Shown here: piece after piece, positions 1-4,827 of the stretch
Layout of the letters: each line of letters begins with the position of its first letter
Numbering within the stretch: the stretch's first letter is position 1
Assembly: GCA_023230425.1 (NCBI GenBank)
Contig: JALNXI010000124.1
Location: forward strand, 1 to 6,058
Source of the DNA: Methanoculleus sp.
GTDB lineage: Archaea; Halobacteriota; Methanomicrobia; Methanomicrobiales; Methanoculleaceae
DNA: 6,058 nt
Direction of reading: 5' to 3'
Made by a program: the position numbers and the translations under genes
The notes under the pieces: generated by a model
What the model was told of the DNA's origin: nothing
The model's database searches: none
The model's input: only the letters and a program-made list of their open reading frames with translations

Positions 1-1
1 T

Positions 2-46
2 ACCGTCAAGTATCAGGCAATCGGCGAGTTCTCATCTATGCCCTGA
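2..46 (+). CDS. possible 3' end of an upstream gene (partial)
   Basis: Reading from base 2, the sequence gives TVKYQAIGEFSSMP followed by a TGA stop at 44-46. Ten of the 14 third codon positions are G or C, as in the real genes of this window, whereas the other two plus frames have less gene-like codon use here. A T4 run (ccttttcc) follows about 8 bases after the stop and could be part of a termination signal. The fragment is far too short to name a family, and a chance open frame is quite possible. This is a weak call based only on frame and composition. Confidence 0.22.
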   Translation, partial: TVKYQAIGEFSSMP

Positions 47-105
47 GGCTGTCCTTTTCCAGTGAGATTCCCGTGATCACTATCGTTTTCAGAGGAGGAA
101 GACTA

Positions 106-141
106 TTGCCGCACACCACCGGAACCGTGTGGCTGATTTGA
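106..141 (+). other. possible 11-codon ORF with a strong ribosome binding site
   Basis: A GAGGAGG at 92-98 lies 7 bases upstream of a TTG at 106, the usual spacing for archaeal initiation. The frame reads MPHTTGTVWLI and stops at TGA 139-141. The stop sits immediately after the left arm of the perfect 10-bp hairpin at 128-157. It could be a leader peptide, the decayed start of a lost gene, or chance. No plus-strand gene lies within 800 bases downstream for it to control, which argues against a classical attenuator. Confidence 0.18.
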
Positions 142-157
142 TGGATTATCAGCCACA
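128..157 (+). terminator. 10-bp perfect hairpin followed by TTT, terminator-like
   Basis: The arm TGTGGCTGAT at 128-137 is exactly complementary to ATCAGCCACA at 148-157, with a 10-base loop. The right arm is followed by TTTAA. A 10-bp stem without mismatch is unlikely by chance at one place. The short T run after it resembles an intrinsic terminator, but archaeal termination relies mostly on longer T runs, so this could equally be an RNA-processing or protein-binding site. Confidence 0.3.
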
Positions 158-279
158 TTTAACGGAATAGGGCATTATCCTCTCGAATCCTCATGGCTAA
201 AGTTAACGCCTATGGGGTCTTCCCCTCCCCTGTCTCCAACGCGTAAAGATCCGTGCCTGTCATCAACCCCACCCCACCC

Positions 280-317
280 GCGCTTCGCGCTCCTCCCCCC
301 CCTTGAGGGGCGGGGGC
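280..317. repeat. tandem GC-rich hairpins
   Basis: Two inverted repeats sit side by side. The first is GCGC-TTC-GCGC at 280-290. The second pairs the C8 tract at 295-302 with GGGG (307-310) and GGGG (312-315) around a TTGA loop, with one bulged C at 311. Together they would form a very stable structure on either strand. The place, about 100 bases past the stop codon of the minus-strand HD gene, fits a 3' barrier or an intergenic repeat family. Whether copies exist elsewhere in the genome cannot be seen here. Confidence 0.4.
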
Positions 318-413
318 AGTCATGGCGATACCCCAGGGAAAGCCGTGCCCCGGATTGCATGCAAGCGGGAACACCGGGATGGGATCTCAGATGACCAGTT
401 GTTTCGTAGGGCA

Positions 414-884
414 CTACTCGATCATCTGGATCCTATGGCGCTCGCACCCGGCGGCGAACGACTTCTCCTTGAACTTCTTCTTCACCGTCCGGGGCGTGAC
501 CTCGCTGACCGCCCCGCCCTTCACCAGGGCGCAGGCGATGATCAGGCCTGAGGCGCTATCCGCCGCCTGGAGCGCGATCTCGACGGGCCGAACGTAGCCG
601 GAGAAGAGCGTGTGGTTGTGGCGCCTGACGATATCCGCGATCTCCTCCGGGACACCGTTCCCGATAAGGATCCGGTGGCCCTCAATGCCGTGCCGCTCCA
701 TATCTCCTCCGACAACGTCGTAGTCGATGCCGTGCAGGAGGCCGATGACCTCCCACGTATCGGCATCCTCGCCGAGGTGTTCTGCGACCTTCCTCATGAT
801 GCTCGCTGTGGCGTGGCTGTGCGCAATGTGGGACGATGACGCCACGTAGCGCCGGAGGAGGGCCAGTGCCTCGTCTCTCTCCAT
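414..884 (-). CDS. HD-superfamily phosphohydrolase-like protein with HG in place of HD
   Basis: The 156-residue product resembles the small archaeal/bacterial 'predicted hydrolase, HD superfamily' group (COG2316-like), whose members bind metals through conserved His and Asp residues; their substrates are generally unknown. Visible landmarks are the N-terminal ERDEALALLRRYV helix, His22 in IAHSHA, the LLHGIDYD segment at 49-56, His65/His70 in ERHGIEGH, RRHNH at 87-91, and AADSASGLI at 107-115 with Asp109. The family signature in LLHGIDYD is normally LLHD; codon GGC gives Gly52 where the metal-binding Asp belongs, so activity may be lost or altered. The start at 884 is chosen because family similarity begins at MERDE. 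A longer in-frame start at 920 (MLML...) would add 12 residues and fits a leaderless transcript from the TATA element near 948. No clear ribosome binding site precedes 884. It is divergent from the small membrane protein gene. Confidence 0.8.
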   Translation of the reverse strand: MERDEALALLRRYVASSSHIAHSHATASIMRKVAEHLGEDADTWEVIGLLHGIDYDVVGGDMERHGIEGHRILIGNGVPEEIADIVRRHNHTLFSGYVRPVEIALQAADSASGLIIACALVKGGAVSEVTPRTVKKKFKEKSFAAGCERHRIQMIE

Positions 885-940
885 GCGGGATGGGTTGTCA
901 GGCGCACAGAGCATAAGCATGCGGGTTCCCCGCCCTATGG

Positions 941-953
941 ATAGAGATATACC
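941..953. promoter_or_regulatory. candidate bidirectional TATA element
   Basis: The sequence atagagatatacc holds a near-palindromic GATATAC, readable as a TATA box on both strands. Its centre is near 948. The plus-strand ATG at 976 and a minus-strand ATG at 920 each lie about 27-28 bases from that centre. This is the distance expected from an archaeal TATA box to the transcription start, so both transcripts could begin at or next to their start codons without a leader. Neither start has a ribosome binding site, in line with leaderless initiation. The element itself departs from the strong TTTATATA consensus. Confidence 0.4.
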
Positions 954-975
954 TGCCCTTATCCCACTTGTGTAC

Positions 976-1176
976 ATGAATCTACGGGTTCTTGAGGTGC
1001 TGGCCGCATTCGGGTGCCTCGCACTGTTTGTCATACTGCTGGTGATGCTGCCCGCACTGGTGATGGGGATAGAAGGGCTGTCGTGGATGGAAGGGCCGTC
1101 ATACATCATCGCGCTGGTCGTCTTTATCGCCGCGCTCAGTGTTGCAGGCTATACGATCGATAAAAGGGTCGCTTAA
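976..1176 (+). CDS. small two-helix membrane protein, unknown function
   Basis: The 66-residue product has two hydrophobic segments, about residues 7-30 and 43-59, separated by a short acidic loop with Glu33 and Glu39. Arg4 at the N-terminus and the DKR near the C-terminus suggest that both ends face the cytoplasm. I recognise no family. The frame is open from 883, but the upstream part is polar, overlaps the start of the divergent HD gene and has no ribosome binding site. ATG 976 is preferred because it lies about 27 bases from the TATA-like element at 946-951, as in a leaderless transcript; ATG 937 (79 residues) is an alternative. The gene ends tail to tail with priL, the two stop codons sharing the TTAA at 1173-1176. 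A long T run directly follows its stop. Confidence 0.6.
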   Translation: MNLRVLEVLAAFGCLALFVILLVMLPALVMGIEGLSWMEGPSYIIALVVFIAALSVAGYTIDKRVA

Positions 1177-2177
1177 CTCCGCTTTTTCTTTATATTTTTT
1201 CTGAGCCGGTAGTAACTTAAGGGGTGGTTGACCCGCTCACAGTCCTTATCCCGGTTAGCGCAGAGCCCAAAGGTGCGCATGGTGGCGCATGACGGTGGAG
1301 TATACTCGGTGCCGCCCCGGCCGGAGATATGCTCCACCTGGTACATCGTCTTCTCCAGGTCGAAGTCGGGCGCCCGCGCGAAGATCTCTGCAATCGCGGT
1401 GGTGTTCATACCGATGGTATGGAGGAACGACGTGATGGCAAACCTGCCCATATGCGTCAGGTTCCCTCCTGTGGTGATCGCCTGGATGAGCGCGTTGATG
1501 CAGGGCGGGAACGCCTCCTCCTTAACCTCGCCGAACTGCTCGAGGATCTGCTGCTGGTATGACGCAGCGATCTCTTTCGTAACCGGTTCGAGGCGTTCGC
1601 AGATCCCGGACGGGACCCGAAGCGGCAGCTGGTCAATGAGGATGACCCGGATCCGTTCCCGGATAAGTTCATCGATCTCGCCCGGTTCGAGGTGAACCGT
1701 TCCCTGCCGCACGTCCCTGTTGATGAGCCGCCAGCGCAGATCACGCAGATGGGGCACCAGTTCAACGTAATCGGTGACCGGCAGGGTAACGGTCCCGGTA
1801 TTGATCCCGATACTCCAGGCAACGAACTGCCGTATCTCCGGATCTTCGGTCTCCAGGAAGAAGGATGCGCGTTCCGCTTCATAGCGCGCAAGGCGGTCGA
1901 TGAGGGATCGGTCGCCTATACAGGAGACCAGTATCCGGGCAAGCGCATAACTCGCTATCTCAAACTCGGGCCTGAGGTTCTGCGTATTCTCATCCTGAAA
2001 CTCTCGCTTCGCGGAAAGCGCAGCGATGACCCGGGCCTTTGCCCGATCGAGCGCCGCAACACCCGAGTTACTTCCGAGAAATTCTTCGAGCGACTCAACG
2101 TGCCGGCGGGCCAGCTGCTGGGACTCTTTTAAAAATGGGTATTTGATGAGCTCTTTGTGGTCGAGTACAACATCCAT
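1173..2177 (-). CDS. priL: DNA primase large subunit (Fe-S subunit)
   Basis: PriL pairs with the catalytic PriS subunit to make the RNA primers for archaeal replication; its C-terminal domain carries a 4Fe-4S cluster needed for primer initiation. The product is 334 residues, in the archaeal range. The N-terminal helical domain opens with YPFLKES and continues through RPEFEIASYALARIL. The C-terminal domain has four appropriately spaced cysteines at 226 (PPCINALI), 297 (PPSCATM), 306 and 313 (GLCANRDKDC), the expected cluster ligands, plus the family pattern GRGGTEYTPPSCATMRTFGLC. The tail from 324 is Lys/Arg-rich (RLRKNIKKKRS). The ATG at 2177 overlaps the pcn stop as TGATG and has a GAGG seven bases upstream; the in-frame TTG at 2180 would add one residue and is less likely. 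Cotranscription with pcn is very probable. The stop shares TTAA with the convergent membrane protein gene, and a T4 run (minus strand, about 1167-1164) lies just beyond. Confidence 0.95.
   Translation of the reverse strand: MDVVLDHKELIKYPFLKESQQLARRHVESLEEFLGSNSGVAALDRAKARVIAALSAKREFQDENTQNLRPEFEIASYALARILVSCIGDRSLIDRLARYEAERASFFLETEDPEIRQFVAWSIGINTGTVTLPVTDYVELVPHLRDLRWRLINRDVRQGTVHLEPGEIDELIRERIRVILIDQLPLRVPSGICERLEPVTKEIAASYQQQILEQFGEVKEEAFPPCINALIQAITTGGNLTHMGRFAITSFLHTIGMNTTAIAEIFARAPDFDLEKTMYQVEHISGRGGTEYTPPSCATMRTFGLCANRDKDCERVNHPLSYYRLRKNIKKKRS
1183..1200 (+). terminator. oligo-T terminator after the membrane protein gene
   Basis: A run of T5, C, T3, ATA and T6 (1184-1200) begins eight bases after the plus-strand stop codon. 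U-rich tracts like this are the main archaeal termination signal. The same bases on the minus strand are the lysine codons of the PriL C-terminal tail (KNIKKKRS), so one sequence serves two purposes. Confidence 0.65.
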
Positions 2178-2920
2178 CAATCGGCCTCGATCCGAGGAGC
2201 AAGGAGGTACTCGACGTGGCCGTTGCCGTCCGCAATGTCAAAAGCAAACCGTACCGGGTGATCGACGCCGAGGTAGACCTCCACCTCATCCGCGCGTGCC
2301 ATGACCCGGCCCATGTCTTTGAGGTAATCGAGCGAGAAGAGGGAGCGGGCCCGCACCGGGTTGAGTGCGACGAGTTCGTCTTCGCCGAGCGCGAGTTTGA
2401 TGTGATCGGTATCCCCCTCCGCCTCCATGTAGAAGGTCATGGTGTCGGGGTCGATCCCGAGAGCGATCTTGTCGGATATGACGGCAGCCGCTTTGATGGC
2501 GCTGTTCAGAGCATCTCCTGAGAGGACGGCCTTACCAGGGAGGTCGATCCCCGGAGGGTTCGGATCTTTCCGGATGGTGTTGACGTCAAGCAGCGTGATC
2601 GAGTAGCGGTAGCCTCCAAAGCTCAGTTCCAGTTTCCGCTCTTCATCGAGGAGACTGAGCGTCAGCACGTCACCTTTCCCCATCATCCCGAGGATGTTCT
2701 TCATCTTTGCGATATCCAGGCCCAGTTCTCCGGCTGTCGCCAGGAAGGTATTGAACGCCGTGCTCTGGAGGTCCAGGGAGACCATGGCCACGTTTGCGGT
2801 ATCGACAGCCCGCGTCCAGGTGTGATCATCAGCGGTGTGCAGGCGGCACTCCGTCACCAGTGCGGCGATCGCATCGATGGATTCCCGAAATATTTCTGTA
2901 TCAATCGTTGCCTTTAACAT
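2177..2920 (-). CDS. pcn: DNA polymerase sliding clamp (PCNA)
   Basis: PCNA is the homotrimeric ring that encircles DNA and tethers replicative polymerases, Fen1, ligase and RFC-loaded partners. The 247-residue length matches the single-PCNA euryarchaeal type. Recognisable segments are the N-terminal MLKATIDTEIFRESIDAIAAL, MVSLDLQSTAF (46-56), the MKNILGMMGKGDVLTL helix and strand (73-88), RYSITLLD (105-112), the interdomain connecting loop around RKDPNPPGIDLPG (117-129), which binds PIP-box partners, a second-domain SDKIALGID (149-157), and the C-terminal EYLLAPRIEAD. The acidic surface typical of salt-tolerant or mesophilic methanogens is visible. ATG 2920 is the only sensible start. AGGGG (2930-2926) precedes it by five bases, and a TATA box lies about 33 bases upstream. 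It is the first gene of the pcn-priL operon, so clamp and primase subunit are made together. Confidence 0.96.
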   Translation of the reverse strand: MLKATIDTEIFRESIDAIAALVTECRLHTADDHTWTRAVDTANVAMVSLDLQSTAFNTFLATAGELGLDIAKMKNILGMMGKGDVLTLSLLDEERKLELSFGGYRYSITLLDVNTIRKDPNPPGIDLPGKAVLSGDALNSAIKAAAVISDKIALGIDPDTMTFYMEAEGDTDHIKLALGEDELVALNPVRARSLFSLDYLKDMGRVMARADEVEVYLGVDHPVRFAFDIADGNGHVEYLLAPRIEAD

Positions 2921-2948
2921 TGTGACCCCTTATCAAGCTCTCGTCTAA

Positions 2949-2962
2949 AGTATATAATCGCA
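2949..2962 (-). promoter_or_regulatory. TATA promoter of pcn-priL
   Basis: On the minus strand TGCGATTATATACT contains a good archaeal TATA box (ATTATATA, 2958-2951), with purine-rich AAAAGTGCG just upstream as a candidate BRE. A start 25-27 bases downstream falls near 2927-2929, giving a leader of only about 8 bases. The AGGGG at 2930-2926 may therefore be only partly in the transcript, so translation could be nearly leaderless. Confidence 0.6.
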
Positions 2963-2990
2963 CTTTTCATTTTAGTGCTTTGCGATATAC
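2958..2990. repeat. dyad-symmetric element between divergent promoters
   Basis: Two nested inverted repeats occur here: TCGCA (2958-2962) with TGCGA (2981-2985), and GCACT (2960-2964) with AGTGC (2974-2978). On each strand an AGTGC leads into GCGAT and then ATAC: the minus strand reads AGTGCGATTATATAC (the pcn TATA box), the plus strand AGTGCTTTGCGATATAC. The arrangement could be two outward promoters sharing one centre, or a dimeric regulator site overlapping the BRE of pcn. Confidence 0.4.
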
Positions 2991-3025
2991 TCCAACCGCC
3001 CCATATGCCGGAACCGGACGGAACC

Positions 3026-3064
3026 CTATACATTCATAGTTAGCTGCATCGAAACACTATACAT
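3026..3064 (+). promoter_or_regulatory. candidate TATA elements upstream of rlmE-moaA
   Basis: The octamer CTATACAT occurs twice, at 3026-3033 and 3057-3064, 31 bases apart. Each follows a purine/AC-rich stretch (GGACGGAACC and CGAAACA) that could serve as BRE. The second copy predicts a start near 3086 and a leader of about 45 bases holding the GGAGGG at 3115-3120. The first would start near 3055. Which is used cannot be told from sequence. Confidence 0.45.
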
Positions 3065-3130
3065 AATCTCCTGATCATGCTGGCAGTGCAACTAACCACC
3101 TGTCAGCCTCAAGCGGAGGGTAATCTCTCA

Positions 3131-3742
3131 ATGGGTTCTCAATGGACAAAAGACAGTGTCTATAGAAAGGCGATGAGCGCCGGATATCGGGCACGGGCCG
3201 CTTATAAACTGCTGGAGATCCAGCAGCGCAACGGGATCATACGGCCAAGCGACAACGTCGTCGACCTGGGGGCAGCGCCGGGCAGCTGGCTGCAGGTGCT
3301 CCGCGATCTGACCGGGGGGAAGGTCATCGGCGTGGATCTCAACCCTATTGCGCCCATGGGAGGCGTCACCACCATCGTCGGGGATTTCACTGATCCCCTT
3401 GTCCAGGAGCGCATACGTGAGGAGGCCGGTGGCATCGTCAACGTTGTAGTCTGCGATGCCGCACCGAAACTCTCAGGCCAGAAGAGTTACGACCAGGCTC
3501 GTGCGGTTGGACTTGGCGAGGATGCCCTGGCGTTTGCCTGCACGATCTTAAAGCCCGGCGGCAACATGGTGATAAAGTCGTTCCAGGGAGAACTCTTCGT
3601 GGACCTGCTCGTTGAGGTAAGGAAGCATTTCTATTCCGTCCGCGGGTATCGGACGAAGGCGTCACGGAAAGGGAGTGCCGAGACCTACATTATTGCAAAG
3701 AATTTCAAGGGAACATGCGATGGTGCTGAAGGACCCCTATAA
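3131..3742 (+). CDS. rlmE: 23S rRNA (uridine-2'-O-)methyltransferase, RlmE/FtsJ family
   Basis: RlmE-type enzymes transfer a methyl group from S-adenosylmethionine to the 2'-OH of a uridine in the peptidyl-transferase A-loop of 23S rRNA, late in large-subunit assembly. The 203-residue product has the whole signature: RARAAYKLLEI (20-30), the SAM-binding VVDLGAAPGSW (43-53), VIGVDL (65-70), VVCDAAPKLSG (106-116), GNMVIKSFQG (144-153) and RKGSAETYIIAKNFKG (179-194). The catalytic tetrad Lys26-Asp109-Lys149-Glu184 shows nearly the same spacing as E. coli Lys38-Asp124-Lys164-Glu199. ATG 3131 is chosen over the upstream in-frame ATG 3077 because GGAGGG ends 10 bases before it and family similarity starts at MGSQWTKD. 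There is no C-terminal TRAM domain, which some archaeal homologues carry. The 3' end overlaps moaA by 23 bases. Confidence 0.94.
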   Translation: MGSQWTKDSVYRKAMSAGYRARAAYKLLEIQQRNGIIRPSDNVVDLGAAPGSWLQVLRDLTGGKVIGVDLNPIAPMGGVTTIVGDFTDPLVQERIREEAGGIVNVVVCDAAPKLSGQKSYDQARAVGLGEDALAFACTILKPGGNMVIKSFQGELFVDLLVEVRKHFYSVRGYRTKASRKGSAETYIIAKNFKGTCDGAEGPL

Positions 3743-4598
3743 CCGGACCGTGACCAACCTCCGGATCAGCCTGACCTCCCGGTGCAACCTGCGGTGCATC
3801 TACTGCCACGCAGAGGGTGAGGTGAGCCCGAAGGAGCAGATGAGCGCCGCGGATATCGCCGAGCTGATGCAGGTGGGCGTGCGGTTCGGCGTTAAAAACA
3901 TCAAGTTCACCGGGGGGGAGCCCCTGCTCCGCCGTGACCTCCTCGACGTCGTCCGTTCCGTGCCGCCGGGCGTTGAGTCCTCCATGACGACGAACGGGAC
4001 GCTGCTTGCGGCAAAGGCCGCGGCGCTCAAGGAGGCCGGGCTTGCCCGGGTGAACGTCAGCCTCGATACGCTCCGCCCCGAGCGCTACAAAGCCATAACG
4101 GGGAAGGACTGCCTCGCGGACGTTCTTGCCGGGATCGACGCCGCGATCGAGGTCGGCCTGACCCCGGTCAAACTCAACATGGTGCTCCTCGAGGGCATCA
4201 ATGAGGATGAACTGGACGACTTCATGGCGTTCGTCCGGGGCAAAGAGAACCTCATCCTGCAGGTCATCGAGTTGATGGAGTTCAACGAGTGCAAATTCCA
4301 CGGAGATGTGGACAGCGTCGAGCAGGACTTGAACGAGCGGGCAACACGGGTCGTCACCCGCAGGATGCACCACCGGAAGAAGTACTGCCTCGACGGCGCC
4401 GAGGTCGAGGTGGTCCGCCCTCTCCATAACACGGAGTTCTGCGCATTCTGCAACCGTCTGCGCGTGACCTCAGACGGAAAACTCAAGCCCTGCCTCCTCC
4501 GGAGTGATAACCTGGTCGATATCCAGGGCAAGCACGGCAAGGAACTAGAAGACGCTTTCAGGGAAGCCGTCAGCAGGCGTAAGCCGTTCTTTGTTTGA
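3720..4598 (+). CDS. moaA: GTP 3',8-cyclase (radical SAM), molybdopterin synthesis
   Basis: MoaA opens the molybdenum/tungsten cofactor pathway by turning GTP into 3',8-cyclo-GTP, which MoaC converts to cyclic pyranopterin monophosphate. Methanogens need the cofactor for formylmethanofuran and formate dehydrogenases. The 292-residue product begins DPYNRTVTNLRISLTSRCNLRC. It has the radical-SAM CxxxCxxC at Cys22, Cys26, Cys29; KFTGGEPLLR (62-71), which includes the SAM amino-group-binding GGEP; TTNGTLL (90-96); VNVSLDTL (111-118); and the second substrate-binding 4Fe-4S motif Cys241-x2-Cys244-x13-Cys258 in TEFCAFCNRLRVTSDGKLKPCLL. The C-terminus is KPFFV, without the Gly-Gly end of E. coli and human homologues. 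ATG 3720 is chosen because AAGGGA lies seven bases upstream and similarity begins there; the frame stays open upstream only to a GTG at 3675 inside rlmE. Translation is probably coupled to rlmE. A T-rich stretch at 4587-4596 may end the operon. Confidence 0.95.
   Translation: MVLKDPYNRTVTNLRISLTSRCNLRCIYCHAEGEVSPKEQMSAADIAELMQVGVRFGVKNIKFTGGEPLLRRDLLDVVRSVPPGVESSMTTNGTLLAAKAAALKEAGLARVNVSLDTLRPERYKAITGKDCLADVLAGIDAAIEVGLTPVKLNMVLLEGINEDELDDFMAFVRGKENLILQVIELMEFNECKFHGDVDSVEQDLNERATRVVTRRMHHRKKYCLDGAEVEVVRPLHNTEFCAFCNRLRVTSDGKLKPCLLRSDNLVDIQGKHGKELEDAFREAVSRRKPFFV
4587..4596 (+). terminator. possible oligo-T terminator at the moaA 3' end
   Basis: TTCTTTGTTT covers the last codons (Phe-Phe-Val) and the first base of the stop of moaA. 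Eight of ten bases are T in an otherwise GC-rich region. It is followed by a GC-rich hairpin-dense stretch rather than further T runs, so efficiency is uncertain. Confidence 0.3.
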
Positions 4599-4827
4599 AG
4601 CGGCTGTGCCCTGCAACGCCAACCGGAGTCCAGGCTCCACCAGGTGCGAGCAGCGCCGCCTGCCCTGGAGGGGCAACACCGATACGGTATCCCGCCCCGC
4701 CCCGGTCCAGGCACCGCCCCCCACACTGACTCCGGTCCTCCACCACCGGCCCCGCCCGGCATTTCCGGTTCCATCCCTGCCTGCATTGAAGGAGTACTTT
4801 TTGTACCACTCTCCCCAATAGGAGGGT
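4599..4827. other. 229-base GC-rich non-coding stretch with many small hairpins
   Basis: Open frames cross this region, but their translations are proline/arginine-rich or low complexity and resemble no family, so I call it non-coding. Inverted repeats include GGAG/CTCC (4625-4638), CACC-A-GGTG (4638-4646), TGCCC-TGGAG-GGGCA (4661-4675), GATAC-G-GTATC (4681-4691), CCGGT/ACCGG (4732-4749) and GTAC-TTTTT-GTAC (4794-4806). A long C-rich, G-poor run spans 4691-4760. I see no good TATA box for the downstream gene. It could be an intergenic repeat, a structured leader or a small RNA; sequence alone does not decide. Confidence 0.5.
4821..4827 (+). promoter_or_regulatory. ribosome binding site GGAGGGT, unusually close to ATG 4828
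   Basis: GGAGGG (4821-4826) is only one base from ATG 4828 but 10 bases from the in-frame GTG at 4837 (codon 4). Normal spacing would favour GTG 4837. The next in-frame ATG is 4858, rather far away. The motif therefore bears directly on where the following gene starts. Confidence 0.6.

Larger units (their letters stand above)
47..413. other. non-coding stretch with several inverted repeats
   Basis: About 370 bases separate the possible upstream gene end from the stop codon of the HD-domain gene. The open frames here (for example the minus-strand one at 175-414) have arginine-, proline- and glycine-rich, low-complexity translations with no recognisable domain, so I do not call them genes. The left half (47-200) is comparatively AT-rich. 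The right half becomes C-rich on the plus strand (222-302). Structured elements inside it are the hairpin at 128-157, a GGGG-TCTT-CCCC hairpin at 214-225, and the double hairpin at 280-317. No oligo-T run for ending minus-strand transcription of the HD gene is obvious. Confidence 0.6.

Noticed and set aside
108..133. Alternative pairing of CACAC (112-116) with GTGTG (127-131) as a competing antiterminator stem
   Set aside because: Only five contiguous pairs with a bulge beyond them, far weaker than the 10-bp stem at 128-157, and no downstream gene to regulate.
300..332. Possible shared repeat between the two GC-rich intergenic stretches (GAGGGGC followed by CGATAC at 305-330 and 4668-4685)
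   Set aside because: The two shared words are separated by 14 and 5 bases respectively and nothing between or around them aligns, so it is likely compositional chance.
885..1109. N-terminal extension of the HD protein up to ATG 1109
   Set aside because: The extra 75 residues are Ser/Thr/Arg-rich, run antisense through the membrane protein gene, and precede the point where HD-family similarity begins.
1692..2132. Plus-strand open frames opposite priL (1228-1695, 1692-2132)
   Set aside because: priL is certain from its four cluster cysteines and operon position. The antisense frames show no domain or initiation signal.
3077..3130. 18-residue upstream extension of RlmE from ATG 3077
   Set aside because: ATG 3131 has a well-placed GGAGGG and is where family similarity starts; ATG 3077 has no ribosome binding site and lies close to or before the likely transcription start.
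3705..4427. Long minus-strand open frame (240 codons) opposite moaA
   Set aside because: It lies antisense to a gene with both complete MoaA cluster motifs. Its His/Asp/Leu-rich translation is what the complement of GC-rich codons gives, with no recognisable domain.
4085..4786. Minus-strand open frames crossing the moaA 3' end and the intergenic stretch (4085-4786, 4545-4877, 4570-5100)
   Set aside because: They overlap real genes on the plus strand and translate to low-complexity Gly/Arg/Ser-rich sequence without a ribosome binding site.
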